Shown: positions 52,999 to 63,830, counted from the first letter of the stretch. The stretch: 64,000 bases of DNA from Nocardioides carbamazepini (GCF_024614185.1 NZ_JAHTLF010000013.1:238862-302861), one strand, 5' to 3'. Numbers and translations: made by a program. Notes: generated by a model not told the origin, from the letters alone.

Positions 52999-53970
52999 TC
53001 AAAAATGAGTCCAGCCGGTGGGGCCGTCGTACGCCGCCCCGTCGACCGTCACCGGCAGCTCGGCCCGGGCGCCGACCGAGCCGACCCTGGTCCAGCCCTC
53101 GGGCAGCGCGACATCAGGCGGGAAGGTGGCGAGCAGGGGGTGGTCCTCGCCGCCGCCGAGGATGAACTGGAGCGGGTCGGCACCGGTCGCCTGGCCGACC
53201 GCCAGAAGCGGCTCGGGGATCTCGAAGGCGCTGGTCTCCACGTCGATGCTGACCCCGGAGCTGTCGGCGAGGTGCCGGGCCTCGGCCAGCAGGCCGTCGG
53301 ACACGTCGATCATCGAGGTGGCTCCGGCCTCGGCGGCGACCGGCCCCGCGTCGTACGGCGGCGCGGGCCGGCGATAGGCGTCGACGAGCACGCGGGGCGA
53401 CCGGAAGCCGCGGCCGAGCACGGCGAGCCCACCGGCGGACCAGCCCTGGCGCCCGCAGAGGGCGAGGACATCGCCGGCCGCGGCGCCGGAGCGCGCGACC
53501 GGGGACACGGTGCAGGCGCCGAGCACGGTCACGGCGATGACGATCTCGTCGGCCCGCGTGACGTCGCCGCCCACCAGGCCGGCGCCGACGACCGCGCACT
53601 CCTCGGCGAACCCGCGGGTGAAGTCGAGCGCCCAGGCGGCCGGGAGGTCGGCGGGGGCTGCGAGCCCGACGGTGAGCCACTGGGCTCGGCCGCCCATGGC
53701 GTTGATGTCGGAGAGGTTCTGCGCGGCGGCACGGTGGCCGACGTCGACGGCGTCGACCCAGTCGCGGCGGAAGTGCCGGCCCTCGACCATCAGGTCGGTC
53801 GACACGACCACGTGTCCCTTGCGGACCCGGAGCACCGCGGCGTCGTCGCCCGGCCCGAGCAGCACGTCCTCCCCCGGCGCCGTCGCGGCGACGATCTCAC
53901 CGATCCGGCCGATCAGCCCGAACTCGCCGAGATCCGCCAGCGTCGTGTCCCGGTCGGTCGCGTCAGCCAT
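52999..53970 (-). CDS. thiL: Thiamine-monophosphate kinase
   Basis: ThiL makes thiamine diphosphate, the active cofactor, from thiamine phosphate. The 323-aa protein has GEFGLIGRIGEIVAATAPGE, GPGDDAAVLRV (metal/ATP), TDLMVEGRHFRRDW and GGDVTRADEIVIAVTVLG, and ends YDGPTGWTHF. Normal length. It is divergent from the Lrp-like gene and its stop abuts a tandem repeat. Confidence 0.95.
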   Translation of the reverse strand: MADATDRDTTLADLGEFGLIGRIGEIVAATAPGEDVLLGPGDDAAVLRVRKGHVVVSTDLMVEGRHFRRDWVDAVDVGHRAAAQNLSDINAMGGRAQWLTVGLAAPADLPAAWALDFTRGFAEECAVVGAGLVGGDVTRADEIVIAVTVLGACTVSPVARSGAAAGDVLALCGRQGWSAGGLAVLGRGFRSPRVLVDAYRRPAPPYDAGPVAAEAGATSMIDVSDGLLAEARHLADSSGVSIDVETSAFEIPEPLLAVGQATGADPLQFILGGGEDHPLLATFPPDVALPEGWTRVGSVGARAELPVTVDGAAYDGPTGWTHF

Positions 53971-54088
53971 GGCTCCATCCCATCAGACGCGCCCGGTGCC
54001 GACGGCCACGGCTCGCGGGTTCTGCTCCCGAGGGAGCGCGAGGTAGGTTGAGGCGTTCGACCCAACCGTCCGACGGGAGCGTGACCGC

Positions 54089-54325
54089 ATGGTGGTGCAG
54101 GCCTACATCCTCATCCAGACCGATGTCGGCAAGGCGGCCGAGGTCGCCCGCGAGGTCGGAGCGATCGCGGGCGTCACCCTGGCCGAGGACGTCACCGGGC
54201 CCTACGACGTGATCGTGCGCGCCGAGGCCCGCAACGTCGACGAGCTGGGCAAGCTCGTGGTCTCCAAGGTGCAGAACCTCGAGGGCATCACCCGCACCCT
54301 CACCTGCCCCGTCGTCCACATCTGA
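54089..54325 (+). CDS. Stand-alone Lrp/AsnC ligand-binding (RAM) domain protein
   Basis: The 78-aa protein is the Lrp/AsnC C-terminal domain alone: VQAYILIQTDVGKAAEVARE, ITGPYDVIVRAEARN-type core (here VTGPYDVIVRAEARNVDELG) and VQNLEGITRTLTCPVVHI. No helix-turn-helix is present, so it cannot bind DNA by itself. Such proteins are common in actinobacteria and may bind amino acids or modulate other Lrp proteins. It is followed 2 nt later by the DUF3515 gene. Confidence 0.92.
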   Translation: MVVQAYILIQTDVGKAAEVAREVGAIAGVTLAEDVTGPYDVIVRAEARNVDELGKLVVSKVQNLEGITRTLTCPVVHI

Positions 54326-54327
54326 CG

Positions 54328-54822
54328 GTGCCACGCTCTCCCCGCGGGCGGCTCGCGCCGCTCGCGGCTCTGCTCGCGCTGCCCCTGGCCCTGGCGGCCT
54401 GCGGCGGCGCGGTCGACGTCGACGTACCCCGGCTGTCGGCCGCCGACCGTGCGGCCTGTGCGGCCCTCGCCGCCGACCTGCCCGACACGCTCGCCGACGA
54501 GGAGCGGGTCGAGATCGAGCCGGAGGACGCCCCCGCCGCGGCGTACGGCGACCCCGCGATCGTGGTCCGCTGCGGTGTCCCGAAGCCGGAGGGCTTCGAC
54601 CTGACCGCGTCGTGCGAGTCCGCCGACGGGGTCGGCTACTACATCCCCGACGAGCAGTACGACGACCAGGGACTCGACCTCACGCTGACCGCGGCCGGCT
54701 ACAGCCCGCGGGTCGAGGTGTCGATCCCGTCCCGCTACCGGCCGAACGCCGGCCCCGCGGCCATGACGGTGCTCGCGCCGCTGGTCAAGGAGCACCTCAC
54801 GCTCGTCGACGACTGCGACTGA
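54328..54822 (+). CDS. DUF3515 lipoprotein
   Basis: The 164-aa protein begins at GTG 54328 with a lipobox (LALAACGG, Cys25 likely) and then a small extracytoplasmic domain with Cys pairs (RAACAAL, VRCGVPK, ASCESADGV). DUF3515 is actinobacterial with unknown role, found between this Lrp-like gene and ddl. It starts 2 nt after the previous stop and ends 18 nt before ddl (convergent). Confidence 0.9.
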   Translation: MPRSPRGRLAPLAALLALPLALAACGGAVDVDVPRLSAADRAACAALAADLPDTLADEERVEIEPEDAPAAAYGDPAIVVRCGVPKPEGFDLTASCESADGVGYYIPDEQYDDQGLDLTLTAAGYSPRVEVSIPSRYRPNAGPAAMTVLAPLVKEHLTLVDDCD

Positions 54823-54840
54823 GGCACCGCCCAACGCAGC

Positions 54841-55965
54841 TCAGCGCAGCCCGGTGTCCCGCCGGAGAGCCAGCGTCAGCAGCCGGTCGACCAGCGCGCG
54901 GTAGTCGAGCCCGGTCGCGGCCCACATCTGCGGGAACATCGAGAGCGGCGTGAAGCCGGGCATCGTGTTGAGCTCGTTGACGACCAGTGAGCCGTCGGGC
55001 ATGAGGAAGAAGTCGACGCGGGCCAGGCCCTCGCAACCGACCGCGGTGAACGCGGCCGCGGCCATCGCGCGCATCCGCTCCTCGACGCCGTCGGGGAGGA
55101 GCGCCGGGACGTCGAGCTCGGTGTGCTCCTCGGGCAGGTACTTGGCCTCGAAGTCGTAGAACTCGTGCTCGCCGGTGATCCGGATCTCTGCCGGCCGGCT
55201 GGTGTCGACGCCGCCGTCGAGCGCCTCGAGGACCCCGCACTCGATCTCGCGGGCCCCTTCGGCAGAGACCTCGACGAGGACCTTCGGGTCGTGCGCCAGC
55301 GCGCCTTCGAGTGCCCCGTCGATCTCGTCAGGCGTGTGGGCCTTGGCGATGCCGATGCTGGAGCCGCCGCGGGCGGGCTTCACGAAGAGTGGGTAGCCGA
55401 GCTCGGCGACGAGCTCGCGGACGGCCTGGGGGTCGGCCTTCCACTCGCGGGCGGTGACGGTCACGCTCGGCATGACCGGCAGGCCGGCGTCCTTGAGGAC
55501 GACCTTCATGAACGCCTTGTCCATGCTGACCGCCGAGGCGAGGACGCCGGAGCCGACGTACCGGACGTCGGACATCTCGAAGAGTCCCTGGATGGTGCCG
55601 TCCTCGCCCCAGGGGCCGTGCAGGAGCGGGAAGACGACATCGACCTCCCCCAGCGCGTGGGGAGCCTGGGACGGCTCGCTGACGACGAGGTCGGTGCCCC
55701 CGGTGGTCCGGGCCAGGCTGACGGCCGCGCGGTCACCGTCCACGGCGGGCAGCCGGCCGGCGCCGGTGATCCGGTGGCGCTGCGGGTCGTCGGCCTCCAG
55801 CACCCATCGGCCGTCGGTGGCGATGCCGATGGGGATGACGTCGTACTTCTCGCGGTCGATGGCCTGCAGCACGCTTCCTGCGGTCACGCACGAGATGGCG
55901 TGCTCACTGGAGCGGCCGCCGAAGACGACAGCGACACGGACACGGCGGCCGGTGGGAGAGCTCAT
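54841..55965 (-). CDS. ddl: D-alanine--D-alanine ligase
   Basis: Ddl makes the D-Ala-D-Ala end of peptidoglycan precursors. The 374-aa protein has VRVAVVFGGRSSEHAISCVT, LLHGPWGEDGTIQGLFEMSD, the ATP-grasp segment VKPARGGSSIGI and LVVNELNTMPGFTPLSMFPQ with metal ligands. Start ATG 55965 is accepted; the divergent Cys/Met enzyme gene begins 24 nt away, so the promoter must overlap coding sequence or be very short. Confidence 0.95.
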   Translation of the reverse strand: MSSPTGRRVRVAVVFGGRSSEHAISCVTAGSVLQAIDREKYDVIPIGIATDGRWVLEADDPQRHRITGAGRLPAVDGDRAAVSLARTTGGTDLVVSEPSQAPHALGEVDVVFPLLHGPWGEDGTIQGLFEMSDVRYVGSGVLASAVSMDKAFMKVVLKDAGLPVMPSVTVTAREWKADPQAVRELVAELGYPLFVKPARGGSSIGIAKAHTPDEIDGALEGALAHDPKVLVEVSAEGAREIECGVLEALDGGVDTSRPAEIRITGEHEFYDFEAKYLPEEHTELDVPALLPDGVEERMRAMAAAAFTAVGCEGLARVDFFLMPDGSLVVNELNTMPGFTPLSMFPQMWAATGLDYRALVDRLLTLALRRDTGLR

Positions 55966-55989
55966 CGGCGATGACCCTACCTTTGGGAC

Positions 55990-57096
55990 ATGGCCGCTCC
56001 CGCGCACGACCCGTCCACGACTGCCCCGGCGCTGCGTCCCGCCACCCTCGCGGTGACCGTCGGCCGGCCCCCGCACGATCCCGACCAGCCGCTGAACGTG
56101 CCGATCACGATGACGTCGACGTACGGCGCCACCGGCGACCTGGAGTACGGCCGCTTCGGCAACCCGACATGGTCGGCGTTCGAGGAGACGCTGGGCGCAC
56201 TGGAGGGCGGTCGGGCACTGGCGTTCTCGTCGGGCATGGCGGCCGTGACGACGATCCTCGACCTGGTCGGCACCGGAGGCAGCGTGATCGCGCCGCGGCA
56301 CGCCTACAACGGCTCGGTGGGTGCGCTGGCCGACGCCGAGTCCCGCGGCCGGCTCCGCGCCACGCTGGTCGACACGACCGACACCGCCGCCGTGGTCGCG
56401 GCGCTGCGGGGCGACGAGGACGTCGCCCTGCTCTGGCTGGAGTCCCCGACCAACCCGGCGCTGGAGATCGCCGACATCCCCGCACTGTGCGCCGCCGCCC
56501 GCGAGCTCGGCATCCGGGTCGTGGTCGACAACACCTTCGCCACTCCCCTGCTGCAGCAGCCGCTGGCGCTCGGCGCCGACATCGTGGTGCACTCGGCCAC
56601 GAAGTACATCGCCGGACACAGCGACGTCCTGATGGGCGCGATCGTCGTCGCCGACGACGAGGTGTACGGCGCCCTCAAGGGCCGTCGTGACCTCGCGGGC
56701 GCCGTTCCGGGGCCGTTCGAGACCTGGCTGGCCCTGCGCGGCCTGCGCACCCTGCACGTCCGGCTCGAGCGAGCAGCCGCCAACGCCGTCGAGCTCGCCC
56801 GCAGGTTGGCGGACCACCCGGCTGTGGCGGAGGTCCGCTATCCCGGCTTCGGGGCGATCGTCGCCCCCGTCCTGGCCGGAGGAGCCGACGCCGGCGACTT
56901 CCTGGTCCGGGCGACCTCGCTGTGGGTGCACGCGACATCGCTCGGAGGCGTCGAGTCGACCTTCGAGCGGCGGCGCCGCTGGAAGGTCGAGCCTGCCACC
57001 ATCCCCGAGGGCCTGGTCCGCCTGTCCGTCGGCATCGAGGACGTCGAGGACCTGTGGACCGACCTGAAGCAGGCCCTCGACCGGATCGACGCCTGA
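55990..57096 (+). CDS. PLP-dependent cystathionine gamma-synthase/lyase family enzyme
   Basis: The 368-aa protein is a Cys/Met-metabolism PLP enzyme: PLNVPITMTSTYGATGDLEY, RFGNPTWSAFEETLGALEGG, and SATKYIAGHSDVLMGAIVV with the PLP lysine (Lys in SATKY). Whether it synthesises or cleaves cystathionine cannot be decided from sequence alone. TACCTT at 55978-55983, 6 nt before ATG, suggests a leaderless start. Divergent from ddl. Confidence 0.93.
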   Translation: MAAPAHDPSTTAPALRPATLAVTVGRPPHDPDQPLNVPITMTSTYGATGDLEYGRFGNPTWSAFEETLGALEGGRALAFSSGMAAVTTILDLVGTGGSVIAPRHAYNGSVGALADAESRGRLRATLVDTTDTAAVVAALRGDEDVALLWLESPTNPALEIADIPALCAAARELGIRVVVDNTFATPLLQQPLALGADIVVHSATKYIAGHSDVLMGAIVVADDEVYGALKGRRDLAGAVPGPFETWLALRGLRTLHVRLERAAANAVELARRLADHPAVAEVRYPGFGAIVAPVLAGGADAGDFLVRATSLWVHATSLGGVESTFERRRRWKVEPATIPEGLVRLSVGIEDVEDLWTDLKQALDRIDA

Positions 57097-57101
57097 GCGC
57101 G

Positions 57102-57455
57102 GTGCCCGACCTCGCCGCACGTCTTCGAGACGACCTCCGATCCGCGCTGCGGGCGCGCGACCTCGCCACCGTCAAGGCGCTGCGCACGATGCTCGGGGTG
57201 ATCGCCAACGCCGAGGCCGTGCCGGTGGCCGACCCCGCCGCGGGCCCGGCCGGCGACGGGCCTATCGCCGGTGCGGCGGCCGGTCTGGGCGCTACGGAGA
57301 CGGCCCGGCGCGAGCTCACCGACGCCGAGGTCCGCTCCCTCGTCGCGGACGAGCGGGACGACCTGCTCGCCGCGGCCGAGCAGATCGACGGGCGGGCACC
57401 CGAACGCGCCGTCGAGCTGCGGGCCGCGGCGGACCTGCTGGCGTCGTACCTCTAG
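57102..57455 (+). CDS. GatB/YqeY-domain protein
   Basis: The 117-aa product starts at GTG 57102, 6 nt after the PLP enzyme gene, and reads VPDLAARLRDDLRSALRARD (YqeY-like helical bundle), with a Gly/Ala-rich loop and a RRELTDAEVRSLVADERDDL helix. The family is linked to Asp/Glu-tRNA amidotransferase-like domains, with unclear function. Probably co-transcribed with the PLP enzyme. Confidence 0.85.
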   Translation: MPDLAARLRDDLRSALRARDLATVKALRTMLGVIANAEAVPVADPAAGPAGDGPIAGAAAGLGATETARRELTDAEVRSLVADERDDLLAAAEQIDGRAPERAVELRAAADLLASYL

Positions 57456-57482
57456 CCGCCCGGGGCGCTCGCGCCATCCAAC

Positions 57483-58487
57483 TCAGCTCAGCTCGGCCTT
57501 GGTGTCGCGCGAGATGAACGCGTCCATCAGCTGCGACGTGGTCAGCCGACCCTGGACGACCTCGTCGACGGCGTCGACGATGGGGGCCTCGATGCCGGAC
57601 CGGACCGCGAGGGCGCGCAGCGAGGAACAGGACTTCGCCCCTTCGGCGACCTGACGGGTCGAGGCATAGATCTCCTCGACGGTCATGCCCTGGCCGAGCT
57701 TCTCGCCGAAGGTGCGGTTGCGCGACAGCGGCGAGGAGCAGGTGGCGACGAGGTCACCGAGGCCCGCGAGGCCCATCAGGGTCAGCGGGTTGGCACCGAG
57801 GTTCATGGCGAGCCGGGCCGTCTCGGCGAGACCGCGGGTGATCAGCGACGCGGTGGTGTTGTCGCCGAAGCCCTGGCCCACGGCCATGCCGACACACAGG
57901 GCCACGACGTTCTTGTAGGCACCGCCGTACTCGCAGCCGAGGACGTCGACGCTGGTGTAGGGCCGGAACGCCGGCGAGTGGACGCGCTGCTGGAGCATGG
58001 TCGCGACGGACTCGTCGGCGCAGGCGACGACCGAGGCGGCCGGCTCGCGGCGGGCGATCTCACGGGCGAGGTTGGGGCCGCTGACGACGGCGATCCGGTG
58101 GGCGCCGATGTCGCCCACCTCGGCGATGACCTCCGACATCCGCTTGAGCGTGCCGAGCTCGACGCCCTTCATCAGCGAGACGAGGACGGCGTCCTGGTCG
58201 ACGTACGGCAAGAAGGTGGGCAGGTTGTCGCGCAGCGACTGCGAGGGCACCGCGAGGACGACGACGTCCGCGCCGGCGAGCGCCTGCTCGGGGTCGGGGG
58301 TCGAGGTGATGGCGCGGGGCAGCTCGATGCCCGCCAGGTAGTCGGTGTTCTCGTGTCGCTCGTTGATCGCGGTGGCGACCTCCTCGCGGCGCGCCCAGAT
58401 GGACACCTGGTTGCCGGCATCGGCCAGCACGATCGAGAACGCCGTCCCCCACGAGCCGGCGCCGAGCACCGCGATCTTGTTGCCCAT
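57483..58487 (-). CDS. gpsA: Glycerol-3-phosphate dehydrogenase [NAD(P)+]
   Basis: GpsA makes glycerol-3-phosphate for phospholipids. The 334-aa protein has the NAD-binding motif [38 protein letters not shown] and [20 protein letters not shown] with catalytic Lys. The start overlaps the plsC stop by one nt (TGATG). With plsC it forms the first two steps of phosphatidic acid synthesis. Confidence 0.96.
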   Translation of the reverse strand: MGNKIAVLGAGSWGTAFSIVLADAGNQVSIWARREEVATAINERHENTDYLAGIELPRAITSTPDPEQALAGADVVVLAVPSQSLRDNLPTFLPYVDQDAVLVSLMKGVELGTLKRMSEVIAEVGDIGAHRIAVVSGPNLAREIARREPAASVVACADESVATMLQQRVHSPAFRPYTSVDVLGCEYGGAYKNVVALCVGMAVGQGFGDNTTASLITRGLAETARLAMNLGANPLTLMGLAGLGDLVATCSSPLSRNRTFGEKLGQGMTVEEIYASTRQVAEGAKSCSSLRALAVRSGIEAPIVDAVDEVVQGRLTTSQLMDAFISRDTKAELS

Positions 58488-59239
58488 CAGCTCGCCGCCT
58501 TCTTGTTCCTCTTGAACCGGTCGCCGTGCACGGCCATGTCGTAGCGCTCTGCGGGCGCGCTCTCCCCACGCACCAGCTCGACCTCGTGGGTGATCGCGGC
58601 CAGGATCCGGTCGGTCGCCTCGTTGACGACCGCGGTCGTCCGCTCCTGGGCCCGCAGGTCTTCCAGCTCGACGGGCGGTCCGACGCGCATCACGACCTTG
58701 CGGCGGGGTACGACGTGCGGGCGCTTCGTGTACGGCGCCAGGATCTCATGGGCGCCCCACTGCCCCACGGGGATCACCGGGCAGCCGGTCTCGAGCGCGA
58801 TCCGCGCGGCACCCGACTTGCCCTTCATCGGCCACATGTCGGGGTCTCGGGTGATGGTGGCCTCGGGGTAGATGACGACGCACTGGCCGGACCGGACGGC
58901 CTCGACCGCGGCGGCGTACGCACCGACGGCGTCCTTCGTCTCGCGCTTGACCGGGATCTGGCCCGCCCCGCGCAGGAAGAAGCCGAGCGCCTTGTTGTCG
59001 AAGAGACCCGACTTCGCGAGATAGCGCGGCTGGTAGCCGTGGTCGTAGACCAGGTGCGCCGCGGTCAGCGGGTCGACGTGGGAGATGTGGTTGAGGACGA
59101 TGATGAAGCCGCCCCTGCGGGGGATGTTGTCGCCGCCGATCCACTCGCGCCGGGTCGCCGCCAGGAGGAGCGGCTTGAGGAGGGGTACGGCGATGTTGAA
59201 GGCCCAGCCCCGCTTCTCCTGCAGCTTCCGAACGGTCAC
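58487..59239 (-). CDS. 1-acylglycerol-3-phosphate O-acyltransferase PlsC-like
   Basis: The 250-aa protein has the acyltransferase motif [11 protein letters not shown] (HxxxxD) and the [10 protein letters not shown] block in place of the usual EGTR, plus [20 protein letters not shown]. It acylates lysophosphatidic acid at the membrane. Start GTG 59239 is chosen for the usual N-terminus. It overlaps gpsA, which supports co-translation. Confidence 0.9.
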   Translation of the reverse strand: MTVRKLQEKRGWAFNIAVPLLKPLLLAATRREWIGGDNIPRRGGFIIVLNHISHVDPLTAAHLVYDHGYQPRYLAKSGLFDNKALGFFLRGAGQIPVKRETKDAVGAYAAAVEAVRSGQCVVIYPEATITRDPDMWPMKGKSGAARIALETGCPVIPVGQWGAHEILAPYTKRPHVVPRRKVVMRVGPPVELEDLRAQERTTAVVNEATDRILAAITHEVELVRGESAPAERYDMAVHGDRFKRNKKAAS

Positions 59240-59309
59240 GAGAATGCAGGCTACCGGTCACCTCGGGGCTCCACGACGAAGTCCGCGCCGGCCCTGCGAG
59301 GATTCAGGG

Positions 59310-59954
59310 GTGTTCACGCGTCCGGGCTCCATCGCCGTGCTCCTTCCGGTGAAGTCACCGGGCACCGGCAAGTCGCGACTCTCCGCGTTGCGCGGGCCGC
59401 AACGCGCGCTGCTCGCCGCCGCGTTCGCCACCGACGTGGTCGATGCGTGCCTACGCACCGAAGGAGTGGCCGGCGTCCTGGTCGTCAGCGACGACGCCGA
59501 CTTCGCCGCGACCCTCGCGGCGCGAGGGGCCGAGACGTGCGCGGATCCGGGCGGCGGCCTGAACGCCGCGCTGCGACACGCGGCGACGCATCTGCACGCC
59601 GGGCGGCCGGACCTGCGGCCCGCGGCACTCTGCGGCGACCTGCCGGCGCTCGTGCCCGCGGACCTGGCTGCGGCACTCGCCGATGCGGTGACCGATTCGG
59701 GCCCGTGCTTCGTGCGTGATGCCGACAGGACGGGAACCACGCTCTACTGCGCGGAGTACGACGACTTCGACCCACGCTTCGGGCCGGGTTCCGCCGCGGC
59801 CCATGCCGCGGCAGGAGCGCGCCCGCTGGCCGGCGAGCTGTCGAGCCTGCGCCGCGACGTCGACGACGTCGATGGCCTCGCGGCCGCTGTCGCACTCGGC
59901 GTGGGCGCATCGTCGGCCGACGTACTTCGTGGCATCGGACGGCTCCCACGATGA
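59310..59954 (+). CDS. cofC: 2-phospho-L-lactate guanylyltransferase CofC-like
   Basis: CofC activates phospholactate or a related acid in coenzyme F420 synthesis. The 214-aa protein starts at GTG 59310 (VFTRPGSIAVLLPVKSPGTG; P-loop-like Lys), with ALCGDLPALVPADLAAALAD and DPRFGPGSAAAHAAAG near the active site. Codons upstream to 59085 lack support. It lies convergent with hup, separated by a bidirectional terminator. Presence indicates an F420-using actinobacterium. Confidence 0.88.
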   Translation: MFTRPGSIAVLLPVKSPGTGKSRLSALRGPQRALLAAAFATDVVDACLRTEGVAGVLVVSDDADFAATLAARGAETCADPGGGLNAALRHAATHLHAGRPDLRPAALCGDLPALVPADLAAALADAVTDSGPCFVRDADRTGTTLYCAEYDDFDPRFGPGSAAAHAAAGARPLAGELSSLRRDVDDVDGLAAAVALGVGASSADVLRGIGRLPR

Positions 59955-59992
59955 CGAACGGGCCGTACTCCTTGCGGAGTACGGCCCGTTCG
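59955..59992. terminator. Bidirectional terminator between cofC and hup
   Basis: A perfect 17-bp stem (59955-59971 and 59976-59992) with a 4-nt loop directly follows the cofC stop and lies 21 nt past the hup stop, so it can serve both. Confidence 0.9.
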
Positions 59993-60013
59993 GCGTGATC
60001 GTCGAAGCTGGCG

Positions 60014-60625
60014 TCAGGCCTTCTTGGCCGGAGCCTTCTTCGCGGGCGCCTTCTTGGCCGGAGCCTTCTTCGCGGGCGCCTTCTTGGCCGGAGCCTTCTT
60101 CACGGGCGCCTTCTTGGCCGGAGCCTTCTTGGCCGGAGCCTTCTTCACGGGCGCCTTCTTGGCCGGAGCCTTCTTGGCCGGAGCCTTCTTCACGGCTGCG
60201 GCGGCCTTCTTGGCCGGAGCAGCAGCCTTCTTGGCAGTGCTGGCGGCCTTCTTGGCCGGAGCAGCAGCCTTCTTGGCGGCGGTGGTCGCGGCCTTCTTCG
60301 CCGGGGCAGCGGCCTTCTTCGCCGGCTTCGGCAGCGGAGCGAGCTTCTTCGCCCCGGAGACGACGTTCTTCAGGTCAGCGCCGGCGCTGAACTTCGGAAC
60401 GGCCTTCTTCTTGGTCTTCACACGCTCGCCGGTCTGCGGGTTGCGGACCCAACGGGCGTTGCGGACGGCCTTCTCGAACGAGCCGAAGCCCGTGATGGCG
60501 ACCTTCTCACCCTTGGCGACCTGACGGGTGATCGTGTCGAGAACCGCGTCGAGAGCATGTGCCGCGTCCTTGCGGCTGCCCTCGAACCGGTCAGCCAGCG
60601 CGTCGATCAACTGAGACTTGTTCAC
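60014..60625 (-). CDS. hup: HU-family DNA-binding protein with Lys/Ala tail
   Basis: HU bends and compacts DNA. The 203-aa protein has the normal HU fold in residues 1-90 ([40 protein letters not shown]) and a C-terminal ~110-residue tail of [10 protein letters not shown] repeats, much like mycobacterial HupB. The start is GTG 60625 with AAGGA upstream. The tail repeats are visible in DNA as GCCTTCTTGGCCGGA units on the plus strand. Predicted basic tail; the protein should bind RNA and DNA strongly. Confidence 0.97.
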   Translation of the reverse strand: MNKSQLIDALADRFEGSRKDAAHALDAVLDTITRQVAKGEKVAITGFGSFEKAVRNARWVRNPQTGERVKTKKKAVPKFSAGADLKNVVSGAKKLAPLPKPAKKAAAPAKKAATTAAKKAAAPAKKAASTAKKAAAPAKKAAAAVKKAPAKKAPAKKAPVKKAPAKKAPAKKAPVKKAPAKKAPAKKAPAKKAPAKKAPAKKA

Positions 60626-60706
60626 TACCTGTCCTTCCGAAACGCCGCGCTGGGCGTCCCTTGAGCTGATGCGGCCGAGCCCTCGCTCAGCCGTCCTTTC
60701 ATGGGA

Positions 60707-60735
60707 ACGCTAGGCACTAGCAGGCACAGCCACAA
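60707..60735 (-). promoter_or_regulatory. Candidate hup promoter
   Basis: On the minus strand TTGTGG (60730-60735) and TAGCGT (60707-60712) are separated by 17 nt, about 82 nt before the hup start. They fit the sigma-70-like consensus; not tested. The flanking 60736-60850 has no gene, only AT-richer motifs. Confidence 0.45.
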
Positions 60736-60853
60736 TCACCACGCCGAAGTTGTTGCGTCTTTTTTCGTGATTTCGGCGGTATTTCGGCCGATTCGGCCCT
60801 CTGGCGCGCCCCGGAGGCCCTGTCGGGCCGATCTCGGCGAATGCGGCAAAGGC

Positions 60854-60890
60854 AACGGGCCGATCCGCGGATGTCGCGGATCGGCCCGTT
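60854..60890 (-). terminator. Terminator after leuD
   Basis: A perfect 16-bp stem (60854-60869 and 60875-60890) with a 5-nt loop, 13 nt past the leuD stop. It ends the leuC-leuD operon. Confidence 0.9.
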
Positions 60891-60902
60891 GTAGAGCGGT
60901 TT

Positions 60903-61502
60903 TCAGCCGTGTTGAGTGACCGGCTTCCAGCTCGGACGGCCACTCTCGTACGACGCGATGTCGGCGTCGTGACCGAGCGTGATGCCGATGTCGTCGAGAC
61001 CTTCGAGCAGACGCCAGCGGGTGTAGTCGTCGATGTCGAAGGAGTCCTCGACCTCGCCGCCCGGCGTGGTGACCGTCTTGCTCTCGAGGTCGACGGTGAT
61101 CTGCCCACCGGGGTTCTCCTCGAGGTAGACCCACAGCCGCTCGACGACCTTCTCGTCGATCTGGCCGGCCACCAGGCCGGCCTTGCCGGAGTTGCCACGG
61201 AAGATGTCGGCGAAACGCGAGGACAGAACCACCTTGAAGCCGTAGTTCTGCAGCGCCCAGACCGCATGCTCACGCGACGATCCGGTGCCGAAGTCGGGAC
61301 CGGCGACGAGCACGGAACCCGCACTGTAGGCGGGCTTGTTGAGCACGAACTCCGGGTCGTTGCGCCATGCGGCGAACAGGCCGTCCTCGAAGCCGGTCCG
61401 GGTCACGCGCTTGAGGTAGACCGCGGGGATGATCTGGTCGGTGTCGACGTTGCTGCGTCGCAGCGGGACGCCGATGCCGGTGTGGGTGGTGAACTTCTCC
61501 AT
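60903..61502 (-). CDS. leuD: 3-isopropylmalate dehydratase small subunit
   Basis: LeuD with LeuC isomerises isopropylmalate in leucine synthesis. The 199-aa protein has [40 protein letters not shown] and ends [10 protein letters not shown]. Start ATG 61502 is 14 nt from leuC. Normal length. Ends in a hairpin terminator. Confidence 0.96.
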   Translation of the reverse strand: MEKFTTHTGIGVPLRRSNVDTDQIIPAVYLKRVTRTGFEDGLFAAWRNDPEFVLNKPAYSAGSVLVAGPDFGTGSSREHAVWALQNYGFKVVLSSRFADIFRGNSGKAGLVAGQIDEKVVERLWVYLEENPGGQITVDLESKTVTTPGGEVEDSFDIDDYTRWRLLEGLDDIGITLGHDADIASYESGRPSWKPVTQHG

Positions 61503-61516
61503 GGTCGGGCTCCCTT

Positions 61517-62929
<1,413 letters not shown>

Positions 62930-62987
62930 GACTCGCTCCTCCTCGTTCGGTTTCCTCGACGGCAACCTCTGCCGCCGACCGTGATGA

Positions 62988-63029
62988 AGCCTACTCTTGC
63001 ATCCCAGGATCCGAGACGGCAGTATTGCC
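62988..63029. promoter_or_regulatory. leuC/iclR divergent operator region
   Basis: GGCA-GTAT-TGCC is an inverted repeat at 63018-63029. It overlaps the iclR -10 CAGTAT (63020-63025; -35 TTGCAT at 62997-63002, 17-nt spacer), giving a leaderless iclR mRNA starting near ATG 63032. A leuC -10 TAGGCT lies at 62988-62993 on the minus strand. The regulator probably binds here. Confidence 0.5.
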
Positions 63030-63031
63030 AT

Positions 63032-63754
63032 ATGGACAACTCGAGCGGTGTCGGCGTACTCGACAAGGCGGCCCTGGTGCTCACCGCACTGGAGTCCGGT
63101 CCGGCCACGCTGGCCGGGCTCGTGGCAGGCACCGGCCTCGCCCGGCCGACGGCGCACCGGCTGGCGGTCGCCCTGGAGCACCACCGCCTGGTCGCCCGCG
63201 ACATGCAGGGCCGGTTCGTGCTCGGCCCGCGGCTGGCCGAGCTGTCCGCCGCCGCCGGAGAGGACCGGCTGCTCGCCACCGCCGGACCGGTGCTCGCGCG
63301 GTTGCGCGACATCACCGGTGAGTCCGCCCAGCTCTGGCGGCGCCAGGGCGATCACCGCGTCTGCGTCGCCGCGGCCGAGCGGCCCTCCGGACTCCGCGAC
63401 ACCATCCCGATCGGCTCCCAGCTGACCATGCGCGCCGGGTCGGCCGCGCAGGTGCTGCTCGCGTGGGACGACCCGGAGCGGATCCACCGCGGCCTGCAGA
63501 ACTCCGCCTTCTCCGCGGCGGAGCTCTCCGCGATCCGCCGCCGCGGCTGGGCGCAGTCGGTCGGCGAGCGCGAACAGGGCGTCGCCTCCGTGTCCGCCCC
63601 TGTCCGCTCCCCCGGCGGCAAGGTGATCGCCGCGGTCTCGGTGTCGGGACCGCTCGAGCGCCTCTCCCGCCAGCCCGGCCGGATGCACGCACCGGCAGTG
63701 CTGGCCGCCGCCGAGCGGCTCTCGGAGTCGCTGCGCCGGGCGGCGGCCGAGTAG
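63032..63754 (+). CDS. IclR-family transcriptional regulator (LtbR/NdgR-like)
   Basis: The 240-aa protein has the IclR HTH ([20 protein letters not shown], residues ~20-55) and the ligand domain with [20 protein letters not shown] and [20 protein letters not shown]. It lies divergent to leuCD, the typical place of LtbR/NdgR, which controls leucine (and tryptophan or antibiotic) genes in actinobacteria. It starts at ATG 63032 with little or no leader. A hairpin follows its stop. Confidence 0.92.
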   Translation: MDNSSGVGVLDKAALVLTALESGPATLAGLVAGTGLARPTAHRLAVALEHHRLVARDMQGRFVLGPRLAELSAAAGEDRLLATAGPVLARLRDITGESAQLWRRQGDHRVCVAAAERPSGLRDTIPIGSQLTMRAGSAAQVLLAWDDPERIHRGLQNSAFSAAELSAIRRRGWAQSVGEREQGVASVSAPVRSPGGKVIAAVSVSGPLERLSRQPGRMHAPAVLAAAERLSESLRRAAAE

Positions 63755-63782
63755 CTCACACGGATCTGTGAGTTTCGCGGGG

Positions 63783-63808
63783 GGGCCGGGGGAACCCACC
63801 CCCGGCCC
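63783..63808 (+). terminator. Terminator after the IclR gene
   Basis: A perfect 10-bp stem (63783-63792 and 63799-63808) with a 6-nt loop. A smaller CTCACA/TGTGAG stem followed by TTT lies at 63755-63772. Confidence 0.65.
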
Positions 63809-63830
63809 GCGGAGGTTGATAGGGGCAGCC

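Noticed and set aside
60030..60300. Regular GCCTTCTTGGCCGGA-type repeats
   Set aside because: They encode the hup Lys/Ala tail; no spacer structure or repeat-associated gene.
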